Of a DNA stretch of 64,000 nt, positions 26,274 to 35,259 are shown in pieces. The stretch is from JANXXV01 sp038200305. GTDB lineage: Bacteria > Acidobacteriota > Terriglobia > Bryobacterales > Bryobacteraceae. The DNA is taken from contig JBBPYD010000169.1 of the NCBI GenBank assembly GCA_038200305.1, positions 1 to 64,000 of the forward strand. Reading direction: 5' to 3'. The position numbers and the translations under genes were made by a program. The notes under the pieces were generated by a model. It was not told the origin of the DNA. It saw only the letters and a program-made list of their open reading frames with translations, and ran no database searches. Numbering within the stretch: the first letter of the stretch is position 1; every line of letters starts with the position of its first letter.

Positions 26274-27926
26274 ATGGAACAAAGCCTCAGGGATCTTGTC
26301 AACGCATTCGCCGACAATCCTGCTGCATCAGGCCGGGAGCTTCGGGAACTTGCCAGGCAAAGCGGCGAGTTCACTGAAGCCGCGCTTCCCCTCTTGGCTG
26401 AGCTTTCCGAATCTCATGGTTATCGGTACCTGATCGTGATCTTGCTTCGGGGAGAATCGTTGCTGGAGGCTATCTGCTCTCCGACTTTTTACACGATCCC
26501 GCAAGCCGTAGCAGTCACCAAGATTGCATTGACAGTGGACCCGCAGTTCGATCTACGGTTGGCGCTAAGGATCAATTCGATCGAGGACGAGAAGAACACG
26601 GCGCGGATTCTAACCATTCTTGAAACTGCATCGGGTAGCGCTCGCCTTCGATCCTTCTTGGCGGAACTTCTCAGCCATCACAATGACCACGTTCGATCAA
26701 AAGCGGCGCTGCTGCTCGGACGCTCCAATCGGAATCCAAATTGGGCAGAAAATCAGATGTCCGACGCAGATTTGAGGGTTCGGGCCAATGCGGTAGAGGC
26801 ACTCTGGGATTCGAACCACCCCGATTGTGCGGCGTTCTTCCAGAAGGTGGCGGGCGATTCAAACTGTAGGGTAGCTGGAAATGCCTTGGTTGGCCTATAC
26901 CGGCTGCATTGTATCCGCGGCATACAACTCTTGCACGATATGGCCGATGATGCGGATGTTTCCCGGCAAATTACAGCAGCATGGGTAATGGGCAACACGG
27001 GGGACGCGCGGTTCCTTCTAACGCTTACCAGCCTGATGAATGCCGGAGATCCCAAGCTCCGCTGGACCAGCATGCAAGCGATGGCGCGCATCCGGCGGGC
27101 CATCGAAATGATGAAGAAACTCGGCAGGCTCACCGTAGCGGTTTGGCCAACCGAAGGCGTATCGAACGGTTCGGGAAAAGCAGCCGTCACGATAACTTCA
27201 TCCGGCTGCGACACCGTGCCGGACCTGCGCCCGATGGAGTTTTTTCTCTCCGGCGGCGGCCAGCCGCTACTGGACTTCGCCATCTCCGAACTACAGCCTG
27301 CTCCGGCGCTGAACATAGGTTTTGCGGTCCCACTGACAGGACAGGCGGCCTTGCGGGCGTGTCTGCTTCAAAAGAGACCTTTTGATGAGTGGGCAATTCA
27401 GAAGTACGCATCGGATGCATCCGATGCCGATTCCACGCAGAGCGTCCACTTTACTCAGGACACCGGTGCGTTATCTGGAATGCTCCAGGATCGTGGATCG
27501 CGGTACACGGTGGCGAGCGGATTAGCTGCTGCTCTTACAGAACTGACCGGTCTGGCTGATGGGTGCTCAGGACCGCGGCGTGTTGTCTTCGTGAGCGATT
27601 CTGCCGCGCAGAACCAAATGCAGCAGCAGGAGGCATTGTCGATTAGTGCCCGCGCTATTGCCGCAAAGGTCATGATTTGTGGAATCCTAGCGCCGCAATG
27701 CGAAGATGCCGCCCAGTTAAAACAGCTTTGCAAGGAAACCGGCGGCGCTGTTTACCGGGCATCGGCCAGTGGGCAGATTCCCGCGATGCTGCTCGGGATT
27801 TGCAGGTCGCTGTTGAGCTGCTATGAGATCGCGCATTCTCCCGCAACACAGCCGCCTGGAGATCTCAAATTAGAAATCCACTCGAAAATGCATGGTTACG
27901 GAGAGGCGGCGCTGCGTACACCGTAA
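26274..27926 (+). CDS. HEAT-like repeat protein with degenerate VWA-like domain
   Basis: A 550-residue protein without a signal peptide. Residues about 1-290 are helical repeats of HEAT/PBS type (VRSKAALLLGRSN, LRVRANAVEALWDSN, RQITAAWVMGNTGD, LRWTSMQAMARI). Residues about 380-530 resemble a von Willebrand A fold (GFAVPLTG, RRVVFVSDSA, KVMICGILAPQ, TGGAVYRAS) but lack the DxSxS metal motif. Such a combination points to a scaffold or regulator rather than an enzyme. TATGAA lies six bases before the ATG and there is no Shine-Dalgarno, so the mRNA may be leaderless. Confidence 0.7.
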   Translation: MEQSLRDLVNAFADNPAASGRELRELARQSGEFTEAALPLLAELSESHGYRYLIVILLRGESLLEAICSPTFYTIPQAVAVTKIALTVDPQFDLRLALRINSIEDEKNTARILTILETASGSARLRSFLAELLSHHNDHVRSKAALLLGRSNRNPNWAENQMSDADLRVRANAVEALWDSNHPDCAAFFQKVAGDSNCRVAGNALVGLYRLHCIRGIQLLHDMADDADVSRQITAAWVMGNTGDARFLLTLTSLMNAGDPKLRWTSMQAMARIRRAIEMMKKLGRLTVAVWPTEGVSNGSGKAAVTITSSGCDTVPDLRPMEFFLSGGGQPLLDFAISELQPAPALNIGFAVPLTGQAALRACLLQKRPFDEWAIQKYASDASDADSTQSVHFTQDTGALSGMLQDRGSRYTVASGLAAALTELTGLADGCSGPRRVVFVSDSAAQNQMQQQEALSISARAIAAKVMICGILAPQCEDAAQLKQLCKETGGAVYRASASGQIPAMLLGICRSLLSCYEIAHSPATQPPGDLKLEIHSKMHGYGEAALRTP

Positions 27927-27953
27927 TGGGGAATTTCCCACTCGCAAGCCCGT

Positions 27954-29897
27954 CTACATATATTCGGGTACGGCGATTCCTAGCACATCCAGAGTCCGTT
28001 CGAGCTGCTGGCGGAAATACTGCGTCATCCAGAGAAGGAACACCTTCTTTTCGGCATTCTCTTCGGCTAGAACCGGGTACTCATGATAGAAGGTGTTGAA
28101 GGCCTGCGCGACTTGGAAGGCGTATTTAGCCACGTGCGCGGGTTCGCCGGATGTGATGGCGCGGTCGATAGCGACATCCACTATAGAGGCTTGTAACAGT
28201 AATTGCCAGCAGCCTTCGTCTGCTAACTGGCGGCCCATTGCGGCCGCATCGAGTTCTTTGGCAAAATCCGGAATACGCTCCCCGCGCTCGGCCAGTTTCC
28301 GCCAGATGTTCCCTGCCCTGACAGCGGCGTACTGAACGTATGGACCGGTTTCCCCCTCGAAGCTCAGAGCTTCCCGGAGATCGAACGCGATGATGGCGTT
28401 GCGCGTGAACTTCAACATGAAGAAGCGCAGAGCGCCGATGGCGATCTGTCCGGCAACGCGCCGATTTACGGCGGCCCCGGATTCAGGATGGCGGGAATCG
28501 ACTTCTTCTGCCGCTTTCGCAATGAGCGTGTCGATCAGGTCATCGGCCTTCACGCCCAGTCCCTTGCGGCCAGATACTTCGACGTAAGGGCGGCGCTTGT
28601 CCTCATCAGATAATTCGATCCCGAGTTCAATACAAGTGCCGGGGGTAAGGGCGACCATTTCATATGAGAAATGCACGGATGCGGCGGCTTGCCGTTCGTA
28701 TCCCAGCGCTTTGAGACCGGCGACTACTACGTCCTGCAAATACGACTGGCGGGAATCGATTACGTTATAGACGCGGGAACCTCGGCCGAATGCCGGGGCT
28801 TTGTCTACCACCGGGTGATCCGTGGTGACCCACAGATCGTAACCCAAAGGATGCGGGAATGGCTGGTAATAGAAATCTCTACCGAGGAGTCCGAACTTCC
28901 AGAGCTGGTAGGCAATGTCTTTGCCGACATAGGTGACGGTGCCGTTCGAGCGTACGATGACCTTGCTGTCTTCGTCCTCTTTGAAATCGGAGAAGGCACT
29001 GCCGGGCATCACCCAGCAGCCGTTATTTTTTCCTTCCGTTTCGAAATAGATGGCCTTGCGTTCTTTCAGTTGCTCGAACGCGGTGGCCCAGAAATGCAGG
29101 TGCAGGATTTCGCTTTCGCGCGGGAGCACATCGTAGGTGACGTTCAGACGCAGCATGGTGGCGATGTGCGCTTGTACAATGGCGTCGGCGATCAGGTGCG
29201 CGAGTTCGGCCTGGACTCCGGCGCCTGCTTCAATGGCGTGGAGAGTTTCCTGCCGCCAGGAGATGGATTCCGGATTGTCCTTGTAATACCGCGACGTGCG
29301 GGCGTAAAGGTCCCAGCAAAGATAATCGAATTTTCCTGCATCGATCAATTGCTGTACCTCGGCTGGAGATTTCTTTTCCAGATAGTGAAAGCCGACAACT
29401 ACGTCGGCAACCTGCACTCCGGTATTGTCGATGTAATTTTGAACTTCCACCTGGCTGCCGGCGGCGCGCAACATGCGGACGAAGGTGTCGCCGAGAATTG
29501 CGTTCCGCACGTGGCCGATGTGAGCGGCCTTATTCGGATTGATATTGGTGTGTTCAACAATCGTTTTGCCCACTGAAGCGGTTGAGGCGGCTTGCGCGCC
29601 GGTGAGGATACCGTGGGCATAGACAGAGCGGTCCAGGCGCACGTTGAGGAATCCGTTTCCCGCAACTTCCAGCGAACTGACGCCTTCAATGGCGCCCAAA
29701 TTTGCTGCCAACTGGGTGGCGATCGCTTTTGGCGCTTGCTTGAGTTGGCGGGCTAACTGGAAGGCGACCGGAAGAGCCAATTCACCGAAATCGCTCTGTT
29801 TTGGTTGTTCGAGAGCGACGGGGACTTCGATGCCATGATGGGATTTTATGTAGTCGGAGACAGCTTGCTGGATTCGTTTTTCAAGGAGATGGAACAC
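27954..29897 (-). CDS. argS: Arginyl-tRNA synthetase
   Basis: A class I synthetase of 647 residues that charges tRNA-Arg. It has the N-terminal ArgRS additional domain (FHLLEKRIQQAVSDYIKS), the HIGH motif in AAHIGHVRNA, YVGKDIAYQLWK, and a KMSKS-like loop in the variant form GRKGLGVKADDL. The C-terminal DALR domain ends in LGIAVPEYM. The GTG at 29897 (VFHLLEK) matches the family N-terminus; a longer frame begins 42 codons earlier in unrelated sequence. TATACT nine bases upstream suggests a near-leaderless message. The start remains moderately uncertain. Confidence 0.93.
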   Translation of the reverse strand: MFHLLEKRIQQAVSDYIKSHHGIEVPVALEQPKQSDFGELALPVAFQLARQLKQAPKAIATQLAANLGAIEGVSSLEVAGNGFLNVRLDRSVYAHGILTGAQAASTASVGKTIVEHTNINPNKAAHIGHVRNAILGDTFVRMLRAAGSQVEVQNYIDNTGVQVADVVVGFHYLEKKSPAEVQQLIDAGKFDYLCWDLYARTSRYYKDNPESISWRQETLHAIEAGAGVQAELAHLIADAIVQAHIATMLRLNVTYDVLPRESEILHLHFWATAFEQLKERKAIYFETEGKNNGCWVMPGSAFSDFKEDEDSKVIVRSNGTVTYVGKDIAYQLWKFGLLGRDFYYQPFPHPLGYDLWVTTDHPVVDKAPAFGRGSRVYNVIDSRQSYLQDVVVAGLKALGYERQAAASVHFSYEMVALTPGTCIELGIELSDEDKRRPYVEVSGRKGLGVKADDLIDTLIAKAAEEVDSRHPESGAAVNRRVAGQIAIGALRFFMLKFTRNAIIAFDLREALSFEGETGPYVQYAAVRAGNIWRKLAERGERIPDFAKELDAAAMGRQLADEGCWQLLLQASIVDVAIDRAITSGEPAHVAKYAFQVAQAFNTFYHEYPVLAEENAEKKVFLLWMTQYFRQQLERTLDVLGIAVPEYM

Positions 29898-29934
29898 GAG
29901 ACTGCAAGTATAACAGGAGAGGCCGGATGGACCG

Positions 29935-30156
29935 CTAAATCTCGTATTCCGGAGGCCGCTGACGGCCGAATGAAATGTGATTCCAAACGCGTTCGTGTAG
30001 CCAGTAAAGCCCCAGTTTAGCAATCACATCCAGCGCCCCGATTCCCGCTGCGATTTTAGCGTCGCCGCTGAAGAAAAACACCAGAAGCGCGGTGGAAATC
30101 GAGCCGAGTATTCGGTAGCTGATTGCCTTCGCGATACTGCGGTACTGGGTGTCCAT
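29935..30156 (-). CDS. DUF2061-type small membrane protein
   Basis: A 73-residue membrane protein starting MDTQYRSIAKAISYRILGS. Its middle STALLVFFFSGD and AAGIGALDVIAKLGLYWLHERVW match the DUF2061 pattern, with two helices and a conserved WLHERVW end. Function is unknown. The start at 30156 has GGAGACGG upstream; an ATG eight codons earlier is less likely. It is just upstream of argS on the same strand. Confidence 0.82.
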   Translation of the reverse strand: MDTQYRSIAKAISYRILGSISTALLVFFFSGDAKIAAGIGALDVIAKLGLYWLHERVWNHISFGRQRPPEYEI

Positions 30157-30226
30157 GGTCCGTCTCCATGATGTTACCACAAGTAGTCGATAGACAATAG
30201 GATGATCGCTTTCTTTCCGCCTCCGC

Positions 30227-30232
30227 TATACT
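30227..30232 (+). promoter_or_regulatory. Putative -10 box, leaderless ferredoxin gene
   Basis: TATACT ends six bases before the GTG start at 30239, with no Shine-Dalgarno in between. No good -35 hexamer is seen. Confidence 0.45.
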
Positions 30233-30238
30233 GAAGTT

Positions 30239-30682
30239 GTGCCGAAAGTGACAATATTGCCTGAGGGGAAGACGGTTGAGTTCGAGAAGGGAAAACTGCC
30301 TTACGCCGAGCACGGAAAACCGGAATCCATCTTAGACATCTGTTTAAACAACGGCATACAACTGGAACATGCGTGCGGCGGGAATAATGCCTGCACTACC
30401 TGCCATGTGATCGTCAAGGGTGGCGGCGACAACAACCTTTCCGAAATGGAAGACGATGAAGCCGACCGTCTGGAGATGGCGCCCGGTTTGACGCTGCATT
30501 CCCGATTAGGCTGCCAGTGCGTGGTACTGGGCGATGTGACTGTCGAAATTCCATCCTGGAACCGGAACTATGTCAGCGAGGGTGGCGGATCTATGAATTT
30601 GGGCAATGCCATTCCACCTCCGAAGAAACCTGGTTCGGAAGCAGACGCACATGCGACGGTTAACGGCGCGGGATCAGCTTAA
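30239..30682 (+). CDS. [2Fe-2S] ferredoxin, adrenodoxin/ISC type
   Basis: A 147-residue ferredoxin. The cluster ligands are C46-x5-C52-x2-C55 and C92 in the LGCQ motif, the pattern of Fdx proteins used in Fe-S cluster assembly or with P450s. The fold ends near residue 112; the remaining 35 residues form a low-complexity tail (GGGSMNLGNAIPPPKKPG) not usual in the family. No isc genes are nearby, so the partner is unknown. The gene starts with GTG. Its last 23 bases overlap, on the opposite strand, the end of the lipoprotein gene. Confidence 0.88.
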   Translation: MPKVTILPEGKTVEFEKGKLPYAEHGKPESILDICLNNGIQLEHACGGNNACTTCHVIVKGGGDNNLSEMEDDEADRLEMAPGLTLHSRLGCQCVVLGDVTVEIPSWNRNYVSEGGGSMNLGNAIPPPKKPGSEADAHATVNGAGSA

Positions 30683-31568
30683 CAATCTGGTCCACTGTTG
30701 ACAACGGCCAGGCCGCATCGACCACTACGTTTTTCTCCTGTTGCATTACTTTTACGCCATCGTAAACACGAAGTAGTTCGGGATTGCTCTGCGATGTGGT
30801 CAGGCGGCCCAGCCCCAACCCGGCGCGGAGGGCATCGTGTAGACGCCTGGCTCCAGCATTGTTTTCACAAAGACCCTCGGCGTGCAACTGGATGCCGTTC
30901 TGCAAATCAATCTGAGCCGTCAGAAGCTGCAGCGCATTGAGGAACTGGCCGAGATTCATGGTGTCCGTGCTTTTTTTGGGAGTCAGCTTTTCCAATTCGC
31001 CAGCTACGCTGCCAACGAACCAGATTTGATTGGTGGATGGGATCGCGGCAGCGCGGTCGAGCAGCCATTTCGGAGCGCCGGAATCCAGCTTGGTCCTGTG
31101 GTCGATTAGGGTTTGCAGAGCGCGCGTGGGTCCCGCTATGGCGGTGCTTGCATTCACAAAGACGACTGCTGCCGCTTCATCGCCGATCATTGTGAAGCCT
31201 TTGTAACCGAAGCGCTGGGCTCCTTCGATAGCGAGTTTGGGCTCAAGTCCCATTTCAGAGAAGTGGCCGCGAGCCATGACGAGAGTGTCCTTGCCATTTC
31301 CTGCGATCAGCAATTCCCAGAGATCCTGGCGTGGATCGAGACCTGTTTTGCGTATGAACTCATCCAGCATAGGCAATTTTTGGTTAACGACAAAGCGCTT
31401 ATAGATTTCGGTGGACCGGATGGGTTCCATACGCACACCGGCGAGGAAAATAGTGTCGGATGGAACAAGCGTGATGAGAGCGGGATCGATGATTACGGTG
31501 GGGGACGGCTTGGGACGGCAGGCGGAGATTGCCGCACAGACCAACAGGACGATCCATATTCTGCGCAT
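30660..31568 (-). CDS. Putative lipoprotein of unknown function
   Basis: A 302-residue protein with a lipoprotein signal: MRRIWIVLLVCAAISAC, where C17 follows the lipobox AISA. The mature part (PSDTIFLAGVRMEPIRSTEIY, TMIGDEAAAVVFVNASTAIAG, NQIWFVGSVAGELEKL) resembles the repeated fold of DUF3352-like or general periplasmic proteins seen in Acidobacteria, but I cannot name it. It is monocistronic. Its 3' end overlaps the ferredoxin gene by 23 bases in convergent orientation. Confidence 0.72.
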   Translation of the reverse strand: MRRIWIVLLVCAAISACRPKPSPTVIIDPALITLVPSDTIFLAGVRMEPIRSTEIYKRFVVNQKLPMLDEFIRKTGLDPRQDLWELLIAGNGKDTLVMARGHFSEMGLEPKLAIEGAQRFGYKGFTMIGDEAAAVVFVNASTAIAGPTRALQTLIDHRTKLDSGAPKWLLDRAAAIPSTNQIWFVGSVAGELEKLTPKKSTDTMNLGQFLNALQLLTAQIDLQNGIQLHAEGLCENNAGARRLHDALRAGLGLGRLTTSQSNPELLRVYDGVKVMQQEKNVVVDAAWPLSTVDQIVKLIPRR

Positions 31569-31640
31569 TCGATTGATATGCCTTTTTAACCAGTCTACAG
31601 GGCCGGCAGGGTTGATGGCCTGTTATGTTGGTCAACGATT

Positions 31641-32471
31641 ATGAGAATCGATGCGCATCAACACTTTTGGGATCTCAACCGGCTTTCGTATACCTGGATG
31701 CCGCCTGCGCCTTCTCCGCTGCGGCGCAATTTCGTTCCGGCCGATCTGGCCCTAAAGCTGGAGCGGAACCGGTTCGACGGCTCCGTAGTGGTGCAGGCGG
31801 CTACTCAGATGGAAGAGACCTGGTGGCTGCTTGATCTGGCTGAGGCGAACCCTTTCGTTCTGGGAGTGGTGGCGTGGGTGGACCTGACCTCGCCCGTACT
31901 GGGGCATGTGCTCGATGAATTGCAGAGACGGCCAAGGTTCAAAGGCATCCGGCATCCTGTGCATGACGAAGCGGATGACCGATGGTTGTTGCGTCCGGAT
32001 GTGATCGGGGGGCTGCAGGAACTGGAACGGCGGCGAATTCCTTATGATTTACTGCTTCGCCCGCAGCACCTGCCGCTAGTCCCGGAGTTGGTGGACAAGG
32101 TGCCGGGTCTGCCGATGGCGATCGACCACATCGCCAAGCCGCCGATTGCACGTCACTTGATGGATGGGTGGGCTGAAGATATGGAACGGATCTCGCGTAT
32201 CCCTCACCTGCATGTGAAGTTATCGGGAATGATCACGGAGGCAGATTGGGCGAACTGGAAGGCCGAGGATCTGAAGCCTTACGCGCAGCACGTACTAAGG
32301 CTGTTCGGACCTGACCGGCTGATGTTTGGAAGCGACTGGCCGGTGTGTCTGCTGGCAGGTTCCTGGAAGGAAGTGCTTGCGAGCTTCACGCAGGCAATTG
32401 GGCCGCAGCCGATGGAGGTGAGGGCGAAGTTGCTGGGAGACACGGCCCAGCGTTTCTATGCACTGACTTAG
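31641..32471 (+). CDS. Amidohydrolase_2 family lactonase (L-fuconolactonase-like)
   Basis: A 276-residue TIM-barrel hydrolase of the PF04909 group that contains L-fuconolactonase and 2-pyrone-4,6-dicarboxylate lactonase. The metal motif is DAHQHFW at the N-terminus, with the later His residues in GIRHPVHDE and AIDHIAKPP, and the catalytic Asp in MFGSDWPVC. It opens sugar-acid lactones to the free acid. It has no signal peptide and is not in a clear operon, though a VOC protein and a PfkB kinase of likely sugar-acid catabolism follow. A TATGTT box lies 11 bases before the ATG. Confidence 0.88.
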   Translation: MRIDAHQHFWDLNRLSYTWMPPAPSPLRRNFVPADLALKLERNRFDGSVVVQAATQMEETWWLLDLAEANPFVLGVVAWVDLTSPVLGHVLDELQRRPRFKGIRHPVHDEADDRWLLRPDVIGGLQELERRRIPYDLLLRPQHLPLVPELVDKVPGLPMAIDHIAKPPIARHLMDGWAEDMERISRIPHLHVKLSGMITEADWANWKAEDLKPYAQHVLRLFGPDRLMFGSDWPVCLLAGSWKEVLASFTQAIGPQPMEVRAKLLGDTAQRFYALT

Positions 32472-32501
32472 ACCTATCCGTCAAAAGCGTCGCCGTTACG
32501 C

Positions 32502-32531
32502 TTGATGCAAATGGAGGGGTGGCGCTATCCT
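32502..32531 (+). promoter_or_regulatory. Putative promoter of the VOC protein gene
   Basis: TTGATG (32502-32507) and TATCCT (32526-32531) are 18 bases apart; a GGAGG ribosome site follows before the ATG at 32558. Confidence 0.4.
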
Positions 32532-32557
32532 GACGGGGAAGTGGAGGAAACATAAAC

Positions 32558-33001
32558 ATGGCAGTGAAACCGATTCCCGATGGCTATCATAGCGTCACTC
32601 CTTATCTGGTGGTGGAAGGCGTAGCCAAATTGATCGAATTTCTGAAGCAGGCTTTTGATGCAACGGAAAAGGAACGCATGTCGCGCCCGGACGGCACCGT
32701 TATGCATGCCGAGGTGAAGATTGGCGACTCCGTGGTGATGATGGGCGAGGCGGCGGGCGAATTCAGCCCGATGCCAAGCATGCTGCATCTGTATGTCAAC
32801 GACGCGGACGCCGTATACAAGCGCGCGATGGAGGCTGGAGCCACTTCTGTGCGGGAGCCCGCGGACCAGTTCTATGGAGACCGCAGCGCGGGTATCAAAG
32901 ATCCCTGCGGGACTACCTGGTATATCGCTACCCATCAGGAAGACGTATCACCCGAGGAGATGGCTAAGCGTGCGGAAAGGGTGGCAAGCCAGCACGGCTG
33001 A
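32558..33001 (+). CDS. VOC/glyoxalase family protein (PhnB-like)
   Basis: A 147-residue protein of the vicinal-oxygen-chelate fold, PhnB subgroup. It begins with IPDGYHSVTPYLVVEGVAKLIEFLKQAF and has HLYVNDADAVYKRAMEAGA and the C-terminal GDRSAGIKDPCGTTWYIATH. In this family the repeat positions usually hold metal ligands, but the reaction of PhnB-like proteins is mostly unknown. It has GGAGG eight bases before the ATG and a plausible promoter. It is convergent with the kinase gene, 13 bases away. Confidence 0.87.
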   Translation: MAVKPIPDGYHSVTPYLVVEGVAKLIEFLKQAFDATEKERMSRPDGTVMHAEVKIGDSVVMMGEAAGEFSPMPSMLHLYVNDADAVYKRAMEAGATSVREPADQFYGDRSAGIKDPCGTTWYIATHQEDVSPEEMAKRAERVASQHG

Positions 33002-33014
33002 TCCTCGTGTTTGG

Positions 33015-34097
33015 TTACCGCTGAATTCGCGCTGAGCCGCCCTGTGCCAAGGTGCGTACCTGGTCCACGGTCGCCATGGTAGTGTCGCCGGGGAACGTGG
33101 TCAAGAGGGCACCATGCGCCCAACCGAGTTTGATGGCCTCTTCTGGAGTCTCTCCGGTGAGTAGACCGTAAAAAAAGCCGGCGGCGAATCCATCTCCTCC
33201 ACCCACGCGATCGACAACATCCAGTTCGCAGGTTGGAGCCACGTGTGTCTTGCCATCCACCCAAGCCACCGCCCCCCAACTGTGCCGGTTGGTTGAGTGT
33301 ACTTCGCGGAGGGTGGTGGCGACAATTTTGATCTGCGGATGCTGGGCCACGACGCGATCGATCATGCCGAAAAATGCACTAGGGTCGAGTTTGGACTTGG
33401 CGGCGACTTCCGGCCCCGGGATGCCCAGGCCTTTCTGCAAATCTTCTTCATTGCCAACCAGCACGTCAACGTGTTCCAAAATACGCCCAATAACCTCCAA
33501 GGCGCGGGCGTGGCCGCCGGATATGTTCCAGAGCTTCTCGCGATAGTTCAAATCGAGAGACACTACGGCTCCGGCTGCTTTTGCAGCCCGCATGCCTTCA
33601 ATGATGACTTCCGGTGTAGTTATGGAGAGCGCCGCAAAAATTCCGCCGCTGTGAAACCACCGGACTCCCGCCGCGAAGATCGCATTCCAATCGAAGTCGC
33701 CTGGCTTCAGCAGGCTCCCCGCCTCATTCGAGCGGTTATAGAAGACCACGGGCGCACGCAGGCCATGACCACGGTCGCTGTAAACGCCGGCGATGTTGGG
33801 GCCATTGACGCCATCGTGCTTGAACCGCTTATAGAACGGCTTGACGCCCATGGCTTTCACGCGCTCGGACACCAGATCGCCGATTGGGTAATCGACCATC
33901 GCGGTCACCACGCCCGTCTGTAGACCGAAGCAGTCGGCGAGGTTGGCAGCCACGTTGAACTCACCGCCGCTCACGTGGATCTGAACCTCATGCGCCTTGC
34001 GGAAGGGGATAATCCCAGGGTCCAACCGGTGGACCAGAGCGCCGAGAGACACGAAATCCAACGCGCAATCCTGGCGGATATTCAAACCGTAGTTCAT
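33015..34097 (-). CDS. PfkB-family sugar kinase (2-keto-3-deoxygluconate kinase-like)
   Basis: A 360-residue ribokinase-fold kinase. Signature 1-type sequence is HVSGGEFNVAANLADCFG, and signature 2 is DRVGGGDGFAAGFFYG with the catalytic Asp. The insert LDLNYREKLW and the aromatic sites fit KDG kinases, which phosphorylate 2-keto-3-deoxygluconate in hexuronate or Entner-Doudoroff pathways, though fructokinase cannot be excluded. The start at 34097 (MNYGLNIRQ) has AGGAGAG nearby. Neighbours include a fuconolactonase-like hydrolase and the 1.3-7.3 kb hydroxyacid genes further off, fitting sugar-acid use. Confidence 0.87.
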   Translation of the reverse strand: MNYGLNIRQDCALDFVSLGALVHRLDPGIIPFRKAHEVQIHVSGGEFNVAANLADCFGLQTGVVTAMVDYPIGDLVSERVKAMGVKPFYKRFKHDGVNGPNIAGVYSDRGHGLRAPVVFYNRSNEAGSLLKPGDFDWNAIFAAGVRWFHSGGIFAALSITTPEVIIEGMRAAKAAGAVVSLDLNYREKLWNISGGHARALEVIGRILEHVDVLVGNEEDLQKGLGIPGPEVAAKSKLDPSAFFGMIDRVVAQHPQIKIVATTLREVHSTNRHSWGAVAWVDGKTHVAPTCELDVVDRVGGGDGFAAGFFYGLLTGETPEEAIKLGWAHGALLTTFPGDTTMATVDQVRTLAQGGSARIQR

Positions 34098-34183
34098 TCC
34101 ACTCTCCTGTAAAATGAGCCCTGAGCGCAAGGCAGACATGCGCGTCCCGGCATCTCGGGAAACCTCAATATATCAGATGCGGC

Positions 34184-35164
34184 CTAAGCTTTCCGCAGAT
34201 GCTGCTGGAAGAAGTCGAGCGTGTTCGACCATGCGTTGCAAGCAGCCGCGTGCTGGTAACGCGGGCCCGTGTCGTTGTGAAATGCGTGGTTCACGCCGGG
34301 ATAGACGTGAATCCCGAAGGTCTTCTTCTTGTCGATGAGAGCGGTCATTAAAGCGGGTACCTGAGAGGTGATTCGGGTATCCTGCTCAGCGAAGTTTCCG
34401 AGCAGCGCGGCCGTCATGCCATCCAGAACGCTCAACGGGTTTGGCGGACCTCCGTAGAAGACCACCGCCGCGGAAAGATCCTTGCTGTTAGCAGCCAGAT
34501 TGAAGCAGTTGCCTCCACCTGCGCAGAATCCGACCGCGCCGAGACGTTCGCCGTTCACGAATTTCTGACTCTTGAGAAATTCGAGGCCGGAGAGCATGTC
34601 CTCCAGCATGGCCCCGCGTTCTGTTTTGCGGTAAGCAGCTGCGCCTTCTTCCGGATCGGTAAATTTGTAGCTGCCGCCGGCGCGAGAAACCAAGTCGATT
34701 CCGAGACCTACATAACCAGCCCGAGCCACGCGGCGGGTCACGTCTCTAATGTGCTCCGTAAGTCCGCGGTTCTCGTGAATCACCAATACCGCCGGCCGGG
34801 GTGTATTTCCTTGCGCTTTCAGACGTGCCAGGTGGGCGAAGATTTTGCCGGCTTTACCGTCGAGCTCAATCATCTTCGCGTCCAAATCGGGTGCGTTTTC
34901 GGGAACTTTCACGTCGGCGGGGCAGGCTGCGCCGTCCTGCGCGGCGGCTGTTTCCGAGGTCAGGTGAAGCAAACCGAGCGACTGCAACGCGACCGTCACG
35001 GCGACCCCGGAGCCAAGCCGCCGGGTAAGGCGATCCATCAGTTCACGCCTGGGGAACGCTCCGTCTTCATACAGATGGACAAGACTTTCTACGGCGCGCT
35101 TGTCGTCAGTCGGGTTCGTGGTGGCCTCCGGTTTCAGTAAGCTTATCACCATCCGCCATTTCAA
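34184..35164 (-). CDS. Dienelactone hydrolase family protein
   Basis: A 326-residue alpha/beta hydrolase. The catalytic triad is visible: Cys in GFCAGGGN, Asp in GNFAEQDTRI, His in NHAFHNDTG. Before the hydrolase domain are about 95 residues with a DRLTRRLGSG helix and a hydrophobic stretch that may be a signal anchor (GSGVAVTVALQSLGLLHL). Related proteins of this architecture carry a Tat-like anchor and are exported. The start is uncertain between 35164 and an in-frame ATG at 35152. It hydrolyses an ester or lactone; the substrate is unknown. Confidence 0.85.
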   Translation of the reverse strand: MKWRMVISLLKPEATTNPTDDKRAVESLVHLYEDGAFPRRELMDRLTRRLGSGVAVTVALQSLGLLHLTSETAAAQDGAACPADVKVPENAPDLDAKMIELDGKAGKIFAHLARLKAQGNTPRPAVLVIHENRGLTEHIRDVTRRVARAGYVGLGIDLVSRAGGSYKFTDPEEGAAAYRKTERGAMLEDMLSGLEFLKSQKFVNGERLGAVGFCAGGGNCFNLAANSKDLSAAVVFYGGPPNPLSVLDGMTAALLGNFAEQDTRITSQVPALMTALIDKKKTFGIHVYPGVNHAFHNDTGPRYQHAAACNAWSNTLDFFQQHLRKA

Positions 35165-35259
35165 ATCGCGGCGAAACTTAATGGCGGTTTGCCGCGTTAT
35201 AGTACACAGCGCCGCCGTAACGTATTTTCTGTATTCGCCGGCCTGGAAGTGAGATTCAA

